Of a stretch of 64,000 bases of DNA, positions 1 to 10,074 are shown piece after piece. The translations under genes and the position numbers were made by a program. This DNA comes from Spirosoma endbachense (GTDB taxonomy: Bacteria > Bacteroidota > Bacteroidia > Cytophagales > Spirosomataceae). Numbering within the stretch: position 1 is the stretch's first letter; each line of letters begins with the position of its first letter. The notes under the pieces are model-generated. The model was not told the DNA's origin, did not search any database, and saw only the letters and a program-made list of their open reading frames with translations. The stretch is taken from the NCBI RefSeq assembly GCF_010233585.1, contig NZ_CP045997.1:248001-312000 (forward strand), written 5' to 3'.

Positions 1-2965
1 TGGACACGAACTGTGAGAAAACCAGAATTTTATGCTGTGAAGATTTATTCTCGATCTGGTCGATCAGCATATCGATCTTCGCCGAAGAGTCACCGTAGAA
101 TTCTTCGTCGTTGATCAAAACGGGTGAGTTGCAAATCTGTCGTAGTTTCGTGAGCCCCTGCAACACATGTAAACGTACCCTCGGAATGTCGCCTTCTTTG
201 GTTGTCAGCAGGAAATTGCGAAACTCCTGTTCGTAGGCGTCATAGACTTTTCGCTGTTCAGGCCCCATGTCGCAATGGATAATCATCTCCGTCTTGTCTG
301 GTAACTCGGTGGCCACCTGCGCTTTGGTCCGGCGCAGGATAAACGGGCTGATTTTCTTCTGGAGTTCGCGGGCACGCTGCCAGTCATCGAATTTGTCGAT
401 CGGTGTTGAATAGTGACCCTTAAAGTGATTATAACTGCCTAACAGGCCCGGACAGGCGAACGAAAGCTGGCCATACAGATCGAACGTATTGTTTTCGATC
501 GGTGTCCCGGTCAGGACGATTTTATTGCGCGAGGTCAACAGCCGAACCGCCTGATAACGTTGCGATTCCGGATTTTTTATAGCCTGCGATTCATCCAGAA
601 AGATGTAATTAAAGGGGTAATCCTTTAAAAAACGGATGTCGGATAAGAGCGTTCCGTAGGAGGTCAGAAGGATGTCGAACTGCGTGAATTCCGTTTTCTT
701 GAGCTTACGTTTAGCGCCGTAAAACGTATGAATAGTCAGACTGGGAGCAAACTTCGCCACTTCGGCCTGCCAGTTGAACAACAGCGACGTTGGCACAACG
801 ATCAGGTTGGTATTTGGGCCATGTTTCGTGCGCTGTAACAGAATAAACGCAATGATCTGGAGCGTTTTCCCAAGCCCCATATCGTCGGCCAGACAACCGC
901 CGAAACCCAGATCATCCAGAAAGTTTAGCCAGTTCAACCCCTCTTTCTGATAATCCCGAAGCAATGCGTGTAGCTCTTTCGGTACGGAAACGGGCTGAAT
1001 GGATTGGAAGTCAGTGAGTTTTGTCGTAAACAGGGTCAACTGTACCTTCACCTCACTGGTTAATTCATCATCGGCGTACAGGTCGCGAACCGTCGAAAAG
1101 TTGACTTTGGGCGTTCGGATGCGCTCGTCAACCACGTCGCCCGCCTGAAAATAAGCCGAAAACCGATCGAGCCATTCAGCCGGTAAGACGCCCTGCGTAC
1201 CATCATCGAGCGTAACAAACCGGCTTCTGTTTTTGATTGCCCGTTGCAGGTGTTTTAAGCTAACCCGTTGTTTACCATACGATATGCCCAGTGCTGTTTC
1301 GAACCAATCGAGGCCACTGCTGACAATTACGGAGACTTTCGCTTTGTGCTGATTAAGCTTGTTATTCTTAAGCGTATTGAAACCCAGAATGCGAATGTTC
1401 TGGGTGTGCCAGGCATCGAAAGCAGCCAGAAACCACTCCTCGTCCAGAAAATACTTTTTATGCAGATAGAATTGAGGCTGGTCGAGTTGATCCTGAAAAT
1501 CCGGATGCTGACTAAGTATGGCCATTGTGAAATGAATCTCAGCCTCATCGTCTCTGGCCACCGTAAAAGGTTTGCCTTTCCTGTCGACGGAGTAGATCTG
1601 TCGTTTAGACAACACGGGTACTTCAACGTTTCCGTATTTCATCACCGGCGAAATCAGTACATAATGTTCAGAATCGCTCAGGTAAATAATACGTTCCCGC
1701 TCCTGATCGAAACCATTCTCCGCTAATTGCCCGGCAGTTGCCGGTTTCAGGTAGGCATAATTTAGCTGAATCCGGTTTTCGAGTTTCGACAGGATTGTTT
1801 GCTGAAATTCGTCATACTTCGACTGGTGAATAATGATTCTGTTATCCCTGGAGCCAAAAAACTGAATAATCCGCAGATAGTCAGAATTATTGATCAAATA
1901 CAGTGTATCGTGAAGCAGGACAAAATAGTCGTACTTAATGGTCAGTTTGTGTAATTCATACGAAACTCCATCGAGACTCAGCGATCCGTGGATTTCATAA
2001 AAGCTACCGCTTTGCTGAACCGATAAAGTGAGATTAACTGGTCGAATGTCAACCTTAATTGGAACCAGCGAATAGGAGGTGATATTCTCGGAAACACTGC
2101 CTGAGTGATAATAGAAGGAAAGCCGTGCCGGGTTCGCGGCAATGAGCTGTAAGCCAGCCAGGTCAGTTTCTTCCTGTTTGGTACGATGATGGTTCTGGAA
2201 TTTGGCGATTGCCGAATAGAATTTTAGCTCACTCAGGTTGTCTGTCTTTGCAATCAGGTCCAGCGGTTGAATGGGCGTTAAGGGGTTCTTTGGCTTTCCG
2301 TCTCGGGCCGTTGCGCCTTCGTATAGTTCCAGACAAAAATTATCGTAGTAGCGGTGCTTCGTAAAAACGACCAATTTTTTGAGCGTTGAAGCTGGCTCGT
2401 CAACTGCCGGTAGCTGTCGTCCGGGTTTAGGCAGTAACAGGGCTTCAATGGATTCCTTGCCAGTCTGGTTAGTGAGAATCAGTGCTTTAAGGGCTGGCCG
2501 GATACTGATGGTTTTGTGTTCATAAACCACCTGAAAAAACTCATCTAACCGGCGTTCCTGTTCCAGACCATACTCTTTGGCTACCTGTCTGATGGCCTCA
2601 TATCGAAGTGCCTGATCAAAAAAAATACGAAACTCCCGGCGCCTGATAATGCTAGATAAAACGTGTACCTGATGAACACATAGGGCATCTTTGGGAGCAG
2701 GGCAATTGCAGGATACCCGCAACGATTCCTCCGATTGACTGACAACAACGGTCGGGAAATACGTAATTCGTGATGCGCTGGTAAACGAAGCATAATTCAG
2801 CGCAATGACCTGCGGCTGAATATCGGCCAACTCAGTCGTTGCTGAAAGCAGGCTGGAACTGTGGCTGGCCAACACGCTATCGGTCAGCGTCGGAATGGTA
2901 ATCGTTTCCAGCTCGTAATCATAGTCGGAACTGGGCTTATCGCTACTGCCGGACTGGTTCCGCAT
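1..2965 (-). CDS. SNF2-family DNA helicase with SWIM zinc finger (C-terminus off window)
   Basis: This is a Swi2/Snf2 superfamily 2 ATPase, a family that translocates on double-stranded DNA and remodels protein-DNA complexes. About 988 residues are visible. The ATG at 2963-2965 is the first in frame after a stop. The N-terminus carries a SWIM-type zinc motif (C-x-C, then C-x-H in CNCPAPKDALCVH, near residue 80). A long helicase-associated region follows. The ATPase core has motif I DDMGLGKT near residue 695, a DESQ box in place of DEAH, LTGTPIEN, and then LTKLRQICNSPVL and KILVFSQFVS of the second RecA lobe, where the window ends. The reading frame is open throughout. SWIM plus SNF2 is a common bacterial arrangement; the cellular role is usually unknown. 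The upstream neighbour on the same strand ends 62 bp away. Confidence 0.93.
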   Translation of the reverse strand, partial: MRNQSGSSDKPSSDYDYELETITIPTLTDSVLASHSSSLLSATTELADIQPQVIALNYASFTSASRITYFPTVVVSQSEESLRVSCNCPAPKDALCVHQVHVLSSIIRRREFRIFFDQALRYEAIRQVAKEYGLEQERRLDEFFQVVYEHKTISIRPALKALILTNQTGKESIEALLLPKPGRQLPAVDEPASTLKKLVVFTKHRYYDNFCLELYEGATARDGKPKNPLTPIQPLDLIAKTDNLSELKFYSAIAKFQNHHRTKQEETDLAGLQLIAANPARLSFYYHSGSVSENITSYSLVPIKVDIRPVNLTLSVQQSGSFYEIHGSLSLDGVSYELHKLTIKYDYFVLLHDTLYLINNSDYLRIIQFFGSRDNRIIIHQSKYDEFQQTILSKLENRIQLNYAYLKPATAGQLAENGFDQERERIIYLSDSEHYVLISPVMKYGNVEVPVLSKRQIYSVDRKGKPFTVARDDEAEIHFTMAILSQHPDFQDQLDQPQFYLHKKYFLDEEWFLAAFDAWHTQNIRILGFNTLKNNKLNQHKAKVSVIVSSGLDWFETALGISYGKQRVSLKHLQRAIKNRSRFVTLDDGTQGVLPAEWLDRFSAYFQAGDVVDERIRTPKVNFSTVRDLYADDELTSEVKVQLTLFTTKLTDFQSIQPVSVPKELHALLRDYQKEGLNWLNFLDDLGFGGCLADDMGLGKTLQIIAFILLQRTKHGPNTNLIVVPTSLLFNWQAEVAKFAPSLTIHTFYGAKRKLKKTEFTQFDILLTSYGTLLSDIRFLKDYPFNYIFLDESQAIKNPESQRYQAVRLLTSRNKIVLTGTPIENNTFDLYGQLSFACPGLLGSYNHFKGHYSTPIDKFDDWQRARELQKKISPFILRRTKAQVATELPDKTEMIIHCDMGPEQRKVYDAYEQEFRNFLLTTKEGDIPRVRLHVLQGLTKLRQICNSPVLINDEEFYGDSSAKIDMLIDQIENKSSQHKILVFSQFVS

Positions 2966-3027
2966 CGTTATGATCAGGGTGTATCATTAAGAGAAAGTGC
3001 CGGAATTCTGGAGCGAACTCCGACTGC

Positions 3028-4260
3028 TTACAACGCAACTTCGGAAACTGAATCCAACTCTGCCGGTTGATTTTTGTGGTGAATAACCCGTTGCCCAATC
3101 AATAAAATGAGCAATCCAAAGATCAGGCAGACCGTCATAACACTGACCATCGGCATGGCAGTATGGTTGTGAAGTACGCTAACAGACCCGGATACCAGTG
3201 CGCCAAATCCCATTCGGAAACTGCCCATTAAGGCGGCTGCACTACCCGCATGGCGGACGAAGGGTGCCAGCGATAGGGCCGCCGAATTTGGACCAGTTAA
3301 ACCCTGACCGCAGAGGAATAAAAAGAGCATTCCGATCAATCCATACAGCCCAAACCAGCCTGCCCAGGTGCCAAATACCATCAGCAGGCCCACCACCGTC
3401 TGGTAGATTAAGGTTGTGTAAATAATCTGTTCGCTGGTAAACCGTTTCAGCAGAAACCGGTTCAATTGCGTGGGTCCGATTAGTGCAATGGCAAGAAATG
3501 AAAAGATCCAGCCATATTCCTGCTCACTCACTTTATATAGGTTCATGAATACGTCGGGCGAGCCTGAAATGTAAGCAAACGGAGCCGAGGTAGCGATACC
3601 GCTTACCAGCGCATAGGTCAGGAACTGAGGCTGTTTCAGAACCGTAAAAAAGCTGCCTAAAACAGCCATTGGCCGAAGCGATAAAGATGTGTCGGGGGCT
3701 TTCCCATCCGGCAGGGCGTAGTAAATGCCGATCAGAATGAGGGTTGTGATACCCGCCAGAATCAGGAAGATCGAATGCCAGCCCAAAACCACTGTAGCGT
3801 AGCCACCCACTGTTGGGGCTATCATCGGCGAAATGGCCAGCACCAGCGTGAGCAAGGAAAGAACCTGAGCAATTTCGGTTACCGGAAACAAATCGCGAAC
3901 CAGCGCCTGCGCGGCAACAATGCCTACGCATCCACCCAGCGCCTGAAGGAGCCTCATCAGAATCAGAGTCTCGATGGAAGTCGTTAGCGCACAGCCAATG
4001 GATGCCAGCAAATAGACAGCTAAGCCCGCGTACAGCGGAAGTTTTCGGCCAAAACGATCCAGCAAGGGGCCGTAAACAAGTTGCCCGACGGCAATGCCAA
4101 TCAGGTAAGCCGTTAAGGACAGCTGTACCTGAGCAATGGATGTGTGTAGGTCTTTGGCAATGGCCGGAAAGCCCGGCAAATACATGTCAATGGAGAACGG
4201 ACTGATCGTAGTTAGTGTCCCTAAGATCAGGATGATAATAAAATATTGTCGGCGAGTCAT
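3028..4260 (-). CDS. Bcr/CflA-type multidrug efflux MFS transporter
   Basis: A 12-helix major facilitator (DHA1, Bcr/CflA group) that would expel drugs or small metabolites in exchange for protons across the inner membrane. Visible signatures are the N-terminal PFSIDMYLPGFPAIA segment, motif A in the loop between helices 2 and 3 (DRFGRKLP), and ALGGCVGIVAAQALVRDLF around helix 4. Length is 410 residues, normal for the group. I start at the ATG at 4258-4260 because AGGAG lies five bases upstream; an in-frame start 42 bases further out would add 14 residues unlike family members. The gene lies behind the SNF2 gene on the same strand and is divergent from the acetyltransferase. The substrate cannot be read from sequence. 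Confidence 0.92.
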   Translation of the reverse strand: MTRRQYFIIILILGTLTTISPFSIDMYLPGFPAIAKDLHTSIAQVQLSLTAYLIGIAVGQLVYGPLLDRFGRKLPLYAGLAVYLLASIGCALTTSIETLILMRLLQALGGCVGIVAAQALVRDLFPVTEIAQVLSLLTLVLAISPMIAPTVGGYATVVLGWHSIFLILAGITTLILIGIYYALPDGKAPDTSLSLRPMAVLGSFFTVLKQPQFLTYALVSGIATSAPFAYISGSPDVFMNLYKVSEQEYGWIFSFLAIALIGPTQLNRFLLKRFTSEQIIYTTLIYQTVVGLLMVFGTWAGWFGLYGLIGMLFLFLCGQGLTGPNSAALSLAPFVRHAGSAAALMGSFRMGFGALVSGSVSVLHNHTAMPMVSVMTVCLIFGLLILLIGQRVIHHKNQPAELDSVSEVAL

Positions 4261-4477
4261 AAACTCCTGGAAATGGTACTTTCTTATAAAGACGTTCAAC
4301 AATTACGGATTGTTCCTATACCGGAAGGTTTTTAGTGATTAGTAGCCGGGTCAGCTCATGCGTCTTATTAAACGGTTGAGTAGCCGATCAGCCCATTTCA
4401 GAAGAGAAGTAGTGGGTGGCTTGCGTGAATTACGCCAACTTCGGACCATTACTTAGACCAATTTCATCCCAATAATC

Positions 4478-5254
4478 ATGGATATCGATGCTTATTTAAA
4501 ACGAATTCACTACACCGAGGAATTGGATACGACGCTGGCTACGTTGCGGAAACTGCACTACCAACATCAGTTAACCATACCAATTGAGAACTTATCCATT
4601 CATTATGGGCAGGAAATAATTCTTGATCCGGATGCCTTATTTGATAAAATCATAACCCGAAAACGGGGCGGGTTTTGCTACGAACTGAATGGGCTTTTTT
4701 TTGAATTTCTACAGGCAATCGGTTTTCAGGTCAAGCGCATATCAGGGCGGGTGCACGACGATGTAAATGGATTCCATCCGGAATTTGACCACCTCTCCAT
4801 CATTGCCCATGTCGATGGAATTGACTGGCTCCTTGATGTTGCCTTTGGCCGACAGTTTCCGGTGTATCCGCTGTTATTGACGCTAAACCAGATTCAGGAA
4901 GACCAAACTGGCCGATACCAGATTACGGAGCTCGATGCTGACAATCTGGTGATTAAGCAAGAGAATGAACAGGGCGACTGGATACCAGGCTATAGCTTTA
5001 CCTGTATCCCAAGAGAGCTGGCCGATTTTACGGACATGTGCCACTTTCATCAAACCTCAAAGGAGTCATTTTTCTCCCGGAATAAGCTTTGTACAATCGT
5101 GACGCCACATGGGCGAATTACCTTAACGGATCATACGCTGAAAATTACGGACAATGGGCAGGTTGTTGACCATGCCATTACTGATCAACAGGAATTTGAG
5201 GATTTTTTGCTTGACTGCTTTGCTATTAAAATGGCCCAGCCCGCGCTTCATTAA
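4478..5254 (+). CDS. nat: arylamine N-acetyltransferase
   Basis: A cytoplasmic NAT-family enzyme that moves an acetyl group from acetyl-CoA to arylamines or hydrazines through a cysteine thioester. The Cys-His-Asp triad is complete: Cys67 in RGGFCYELN, His105 in FDHLSII and Asp120 in WLLDVAFG. Length is 258 residues, typical. The ATG start is consistent with the conserved first helix. It is transcribed away from the drug exporter and followed by a LytTR regulator 56 bp later. Being beside a drug exporter is suggestive of xenobiotic handling, but that is inference. Confidence 0.95.
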   Translation: MDIDAYLKRIHYTEELDTTLATLRKLHYQHQLTIPIENLSIHYGQEIILDPDALFDKIITRKRGGFCYELNGLFFEFLQAIGFQVKRISGRVHDDVNGFHPEFDHLSIIAHVDGIDWLLDVAFGRQFPVYPLLLTLNQIQEDQTGRYQITELDADNLVIKQENEQGDWIPGYSFTCIPRELADFTDMCHFHQTSKESFFSRNKLCTIVTPHGRITLTDHTLKITDNGQVVDHAITDQQEFEDFLLDCFAIKMAQPALH

Positions 5255-5310
5255 TTGCTGAAATAAATTACCTCGCTGGTCTGCCAACGTTCGTGTACCT
5301 GAATTTACGT

Positions 5311-6177
5311 ATGACTTCTATTCACTACCCTGACAAAATCGCCCGACTCATCGGCATACCCATCTGGGCTGTTTTATTTCGGCTCATTGGTGATCCGGCC
5401 TCGCTGGGCAATTTGGTTCAATCGCCACTTTTTTACCAGGATGTTGCCGTTGTAGCGCTGGTTACCGGATTGCTCTGGACATTGAACCGCTGGCTCATCC
5501 GGGAAATGGACAGGCGCTATTCATGGGCAACTCAGTCACTACAGCGATTGCTGATCCAGGGCGGTATCAGCCTGTCGGGGACGATACTGATCATTGCGGT
5601 ATTTAGCCTGGTTTATAATAATCTGATTCTGCAACGCCCCGCTCCGTTTAACCTGTCGATTACCATTTCCAACGATGTGCCGATTGGTTGCCTGTTTATC
5701 GTATTGCTGCACATGGCTTACACCATGTATTGGATGGTTAGCTATCATCGACAGACGGTTGCCGCTTTGCAGAATCGTATTGTCGCATTGGAGTATAGCC
5801 AGACAAACCCAGAAGAACAGCCCGGAAGTCGGAGTCAGGCACTAAAAACTCTGCTGGTCAATCACGGCAAAGCATTTGTGCCGGTCGCTACGGAACAGGT
5901 AGCTTACGTGTTCATAACCAACGAAATCAGCATTGTTAAAACCGCCGACAACAAATCATTTACTGTAGACGCTACGCTTGAACAACTCAGTGAACGATTA
6001 CCCGATACCAGTTTCTTCCGGCTCAATCGCCAGTTTGTTGTCAATCGTCAGGCTATTCGTCGGGTCGAGAATGATGGCACTGGGCGGTTGTTACTGCATC
6101 TACATCCCACCCATGCCGACGAAGTAGCTGTTAGCCGTCGGCGGGTGGCTGAGTTTCGGCGGTGGATGGAACAATAA
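5311..6177 (+). CDS. membrane-anchored LytTR DNA-binding regulator
   Basis: A transcription regulator with a membrane N-terminal half and a C-terminal LytTR domain (last ~95 residues, including AYVFITNEISIV, SFFRLNRQFVVN and the closing VSRRRVAEFRRW). The N-terminal ~150 residues hold about four hydrophobic segments, one being GTILIIAVFSLVYNNLIL. There is no receiver domain, so it is not a classical response regulator; a signal could be sensed in the membrane. I start at the ATG at 5311; a GTG at 5293 would add six residues. Such membrane-LytTR proteins are frequent in Cytophagales. No target site could be identified. Confidence 0.88.
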   Translation: MTSIHYPDKIARLIGIPIWAVLFRLIGDPASLGNLVQSPLFYQDVAVVALVTGLLWTLNRWLIREMDRRYSWATQSLQRLLIQGGISLSGTILIIAVFSLVYNNLILQRPAPFNLSITISNDVPIGCLFIVLLHMAYTMYWMVSYHRQTVAALQNRIVALEYSQTNPEEQPGSRSQALKTLLVNHGKAFVPVATEQVAYVFITNEISIVKTADNKSFTVDATLEQLSERLPDTSFFRLNRQFVVNRQAIRRVENDGTGRLLLHLHPTHADEVAVSRRRVAEFRRWMEQ

Positions 6178-6323
6178 AGGCCATCTGATCAATCTACGCT
6201 GGTTACCATTCAGTTTTTTATTCCTGCCACTCAACCCGCACAACCACCCGGTGGGTGGTTTTTGATCCATTCTGCACCGTTTTTGCGATCAACTTTGCAG
6301 CGTTCAAACAACGCTAATGACGC

Positions 6324-6917
6324 ATGATGAAAACGTTGCAACTCATTCTTTTGGGCCTTCTGGTGGGGATCGGAACGGCCCTGGCACAGCAAGTTTCACC
6401 CCGCCAGAGTCTACCAATACTACCAATCACCATCAGTTTATTTGCAGAATCCATCAGCCTGCCCACGATCAAACGGATTAAAAAAGGCGGTGTCGGTATC
6501 AAAGTTGGTACCGAGTTTTACTACCGCAATCGATCCGGTTCCCAACTAATTCAAACCCTTACGATTGGCTATTACCACCATCCACAGGTTCAGGATGGGC
6601 TGTTCGTTAATTCCGAATTCGGGTATCGTAAATACATCGGTGGTTTCTTTGCCGATGCGTTTCTGGGCGGAGGTGCGCTGTTGTTACGCCCCAAGGCTCC
6701 TTCGTATGAGCGAATTGAAAGCACGGGAGCGTATCGTAAAGCATCGGCTACACAGCTCAAATTTATGCCTTCTGCGCATACGGGAATTGGCTATCGATTC
6801 CCAAATCGAGCCATGATATTTGCCCATTATGAGCTATTTGGTGAGATGCCATTCCACAACGTCGTACTGCCGCATCAGGCACTAAGCATTGGCACCCGTT
6901 TTTTTATCCGCCAATAA
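6324..6917 (+). CDS. secreted beta-barrel-like protein of unknown function
   Basis: A 197-residue protein with a clear signal peptide (hydrophobic run to TALAQQ near residue 22). The rest is rich in alternating aromatic/hydrophobic strands (VGIKVGTEFYYRN, LTIGYYHHP, HTGIGYRFP) and ends in ALSIGTRFFIRQ. A terminal aromatic strand is typical of small outer-membrane barrels. I do not recognise a named family. The start could be 6324 or the next codon at 6327. It sits 53 bp ahead of the beta-lactamase-fold lipoprotein and may share its transcript. Confidence 0.75.
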   Translation: MMKTLQLILLGLLVGIGTALAQQVSPRQSLPILPITISLFAESISLPTIKRIKKGGVGIKVGTEFYYRNRSGSQLIQTLTIGYYHHPQVQDGLFVNSEFGYRKYIGGFFADAFLGGGALLLRPKAPSYERIESTGAYRKASATQLKFMPSAHTGIGYRFPNRAMIFAHYELFGEMPFHNVVLPHQALSIGTRFFIRQ

Positions 6918-6970
6918 GCTGGCGATGCAGTAACGAACGGACTAATCCATAATTACAACTTCCAATAAAC

Positions 6971-8116
6971 ATGAAAAGGACACTCCCAGTACTGGGAAGT
7001 GCGTGGCTTATGCTACTAGCCTGCACGACTGACCAAATACCGCAACCAGTCACCGAGCCGGGTCTATCGGATGACTACAGCAATCATCCACGACAGGCCA
7101 GCTACCAGGCCGCACTGCAAACATTCAACCAGAAATGGAATTGCCCCGGAACAATCATGCTGCTCAAACGGGCCAGCGAATCGGTCTGGGCGGGTGCAGT
7201 TGGTAAGGCAAACCTCGAATACCAGACCGATCTTCGCCTGAGCGACCAGTTTCGAACGGGGAGTATTACCAAAACTTTTGTAGCAACGGTCGTTATGAAG
7301 TTGCGGGAGCAGGGCAAGCTTCAACTGGACGACAAACTGGCAATGCTTCTGCCGGAGGTGACGGGTAAAATTCCCAATGCCGAAACGATAACACTTCGGC
7401 ACATGCTCTCGCATACGAGCGGTATTTTCGATCCGACCAACGATGATCGGCAGTATCAGCTTGATTTGCTCAACAACCCAGCTCATCGAACGGCTATGTC
7501 CACAGATGAAGTGCTTGCCGAATACGTCTATGGGCGTCCGCTCGATTTTCAGCCCGGTGACCGGTACGGCTACAGTAATACCAACTATTGGCTGATCGGA
7601 AAACTCATCGAAAAGCAAACCGGACAGTCTTTGCAGCAGGTGCTTGAGCAATTTATTTTTAAGCCGCTCGGTCTGACAAATACGTACATTGACCGGCGCG
7701 ACGACCGAAACGTGGTTCGGGGGTATAATGACTTTTATGCCAATGGGAAACTCATGGACGTCACTACTTTTGATCGCGCCGACAGCGATGGGCAGGCCAA
7801 TGGCGGACTAATTTCAACAGCTGGAGACCTGTTTGCCTTCAGCAATGCACTTTTCAGTGGAAAGCTGATCAGCCTGACTTCTGTAAAGGAAATGATGACG
7901 GTGCCACCGGTCCGACAAGGGACAACAGAATATGGTCTTGGCCTGGATTCATACCAATCGCCCATCGGAACCGCCTGGGGCCACAATGGAACACTGCTGG
8001 GGGTGGATGCAAACTGGTTCTATTTCCCCGATAAACAGTCTATTTACATTATTTTTGCGAATAATGGGGGAGGAGCCGATAAATCGTTCGTGCACGATTT
8101 GTTGAGCCGGGAGTAA
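6971..8116 (+). CDS. serine hydrolase lipoprotein, class C beta-lactamase / PBP4* fold
   Basis: A serine hydrolase of the beta-lactamase/transpeptidase-like family, probably a D-alanyl peptidase or esterase rather than a resistance enzyme. The three active-site motifs are intact: S98-x-x-K101 in GSITKTF, Y201-S-N203, and H338-N-G340 (the KTG equivalent). A lipobox (LLAC, Cys18) predicts a lipid-anchored periplasmic or outer-membrane protein. At 381 residues it has the usual domain and no extra module. It converges on the M1 peptidase gene across a 26-bp perfect hairpin. The substrate is not inferable. Confidence 0.92.
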   Translation: MKRTLPVLGSAWLMLLACTTDQIPQPVTEPGLSDDYSNHPRQASYQAALQTFNQKWNCPGTIMLLKRASESVWAGAVGKANLEYQTDLRLSDQFRTGSITKTFVATVVMKLREQGKLQLDDKLAMLLPEVTGKIPNAETITLRHMLSHTSGIFDPTNDDRQYQLDLLNNPAHRTAMSTDEVLAEYVYGRPLDFQPGDRYGYSNTNYWLIGKLIEKQTGQSLQQVLEQFIFKPLGLTNTYIDRRDDRNVVRGYNDFYANGKLMDVTTFDRADSDGQANGGLISTAGDLFAFSNALFSGKLISLTSVKEMMTVPPVRQGTTEYGLGLDSYQSPIGTAWGHNGTLLGVDANWFYFPDKQSIYIIFANNGGGADKSFVHDLLSRE

Positions 8117-8122
8117 AGCGAA

Positions 8123-8181
8123 AAGGCCATTGATGAAAGCAAGAGCAGGTCGCTTTCCTGCTCTTGCTTTCATCAATGGCC
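8123..8181. terminator. 26-bp perfect inverted repeat, bidirectional terminator
   Basis: The arms 8123-8148 and 8156-8181 are perfectly complementary over 26 bases with a 7-base loop. The element starts seven bases after the stop of the serine hydrolase gene and ends 15 bases before the stop of the converging M1 peptidase gene, so it can end both transcripts. There is no long T-tract. Confidence 0.85.
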
Positions 8182-8196
8182 TCTCTCTATGATTAA

Positions 8197-10074
8197 TTAC
8201 TTCACTTTCCAGCTGTTGTTACTGGGGTCAGCGTCCATGTAAATACCACCTTCCAGTTTTATCGACTGAACTTTCTTTTGTACCGGGAGATTGATCGTGG
8301 CCAGCTTCTGGTTGGATTTCCACAGGTTCGGTGTTTGGTGAAATGTTTCAGTCTTGCCATCCGTGAAGGTCACGATAACGTCAACAGGTGCCACATAACC
8401 ACCGATATTTTCCAGCGTAACGGTACATTTTGTTGGTGATGTTACAACTTTCTGAATCGCGAAATCGATGTAATGGTTGCTGAAAAACCAATTATTCCAG
8501 AACCAGCTGAGGTCCTGCCCCGACGTATTATTGAAACTGAAAAACATATCCCACGGAGTGGGGTGTTTGCCATGCCAGCGATTCATAAATTCGTGCAGTG
8601 ATTTTTTGAATGCCGCATCGCCCAGCAACTCTTTCAGGGCCAGATAGCCAATGGCCGCTTTCCCGTATTCATTATTGCCCAGCGCGGCACCGCTCAGAAT
8701 ATTAGCGGGTGTAATAATCGGCAGGTCTTCTTCGGCAGAAGGGTCTTTGCTCCAGAAGGCAACCCGAAACTGCTGGAAATTGCTGGTTGCTTTTTCTGTA
8801 CCCAGATCAGCCTGACTAATTAGAAATTCCAGGGCCGTAACCCAGCCTTCGTCCATAAATCCGTAGCGGGTTTCGTTGATGCCCATGTAAAATGGGAACC
8901 ACGTATGAGCGATTTCGTGCTCGGCCACAAAGCGAGAAAAATTGAGGTCTGAGGTAGTGGCATCGTTCACCATCATGGGGTATTCCATATCGGCAAAACC
9001 CTGAACGATGGTTGTTTTGGGATACGGGTACGGAATGCCGGGCCAGTTATTCGAAAACCAGTCGAGCGAATGCCGACCGAAGCCAACCATCTGGTGAAAG
9101 TCTTTGGCCGTATCCAGAAAAGCAGCCTGAACACTGGATCGCCGGTTTGTTGTTTTATCGACCACAACACTCGACGCATCCCAGACGTAATGATTACTGA
9201 TGCATAAGGCAATGTCGGGCACATAATTCGCTTTCCATTTCCATGAATTCATCTCCTGCTGTCTGGTAACATTGCCCGACGTGACGTCGGAAAGCGTAGC
9301 CACATGAATTATGGAATCGGTGCTCATCGATTCATTCAGGCGTTTGGCAAAGGTAGGTTGTAAGACTTCGTCGGCATTGAGTAAATCGCCGGTGGCCCAG
9401 ACCAGGTAATTTTTAGGTACGTTCACCGTAAATGTGTACTCATTGAAGTCGTTATAGAACTCCTGCGCTTCTGTAAACTCCGTTCGATCCCAGCCGTAAT
9501 AATCGTCATAAACCGCCACGCGGGGGTAAAAGTAAGCCAGAAAGTAGGTTGTCGAATCAAGCGATCCTTCGCGGTTACTTTCAACCGAAATATCGTAATG
9601 CCAGTCCAGCGAGAGCTTGACCGAATCACGGGGCATTAGCGGTTTTGTCAGCACAAGACGCTTTGTGGTAGCCGTACCCGCATCCTGCCAGGTTTTGGTG
9701 GTGTTGTTTTCGGCAAACTTATCGATATGAATACCCGAGGTCATGTAGTCGGCAGAAGCGGGTGACTGTCGGACGGCTCCTGGTTTGTGGCTATTCAGAA
9801 ATAGTTTGAAAACGAGTTGCCGCAACGTGTCCGGGCTGTTGTTGATGTACGTAATTTCTTCGGTGCCCCGAATGGTTCGATTGGGTGGACTAGCCGTTAC
9901 GGTGATGGCGTAGCGAGCGGAATTCTGCCAGTAATTTTTGCCGGGTTTTCCATCCATCGATCGCGTTCCTTTCTGATACGCTTGCTTCATGTTACGCGGC
10001 ATGTATAAGCGCTGGGCCTGACTGTTAACCAATGAAAACAAGGAAAGGCAGCAAATAAGTACGATTTTTTTCAT
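8197..10074 (-). CDS. secreted M1-family zinc metallopeptidase
   Basis: An M1 (aminopeptidase N/LTA4-hydrolase fold) peptidase of 625 residues. The zinc site is complete: H386-E-x-x-H390 in EHEIAHTWFP and Glu409 in MDEGW, with the standard 18 residues between. The substrate-side GAMEN-like motif reads GFADMEYP (359-366). A signal peptide (cleavage near NSQAQ, residue 21) places it in the periplasm or outside. The C-terminal ~100 residues form a beta-rich region seen in Bacteroidota M1 proteins. The ATG at 10072-10074 begins the signal peptide. Likely role: peptide scavenging or envelope protein turnover. Confidence 0.95.
   Translation of the reverse strand: MKKIVLICCLSLFSLVNSQAQRLYMPRNMKQAYQKGTRSMDGKPGKNYWQNSARYAITVTASPPNRTIRGTEEITYINNSPDTLRQLVFKLFLNSHKPGAVRQSPASADYMTSGIHIDKFAENNTTKTWQDAGTATTKRLVLTKPLMPRDSVKLSLDWHYDISVESNREGSLDSTTYFLAYFYPRVAVYDDYYGWDRTEFTEAQEFYNDFNEYTFTVNVPKNYLVWATGDLLNADEVLQPTFAKRLNESMSTDSIIHVATLSDVTSGNVTRQQEMNSWKWKANYVPDIALCISNHYVWDASSVVVDKTTNRRSSVQAAFLDTAKDFHQMVGFGRHSLDWFSNNWPGIPYPYPKTTIVQGFADMEYPMMVNDATTSDLNFSRFVAEHEIAHTWFPFYMGINETRYGFMDEGWVTALEFLISQADLGTEKATSNFQQFRVAFWSKDPSAEEDLPIITPANILSGAALGNNEYGKAAIGYLALKELLGDAAFKKSLHEFMNRWHGKHPTPWDMFFSFNNTSGQDLSWFWNNWFFSNHYIDFAIQKVVTSPTKCTVTLENIGGYVAPVDVIVTFTDGKTETFHQTPNLWKSNQKLATINLPVQKKVQSIKLEGGIYMDADPSNNSWKVK

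Noticed and set aside
7064..7651. A 195-codon minus-strand frame within the serine hydrolase gene
   Set aside because: Antisense shadow of the catalytic domain with its SxxK and YxN motifs on the plus strand.
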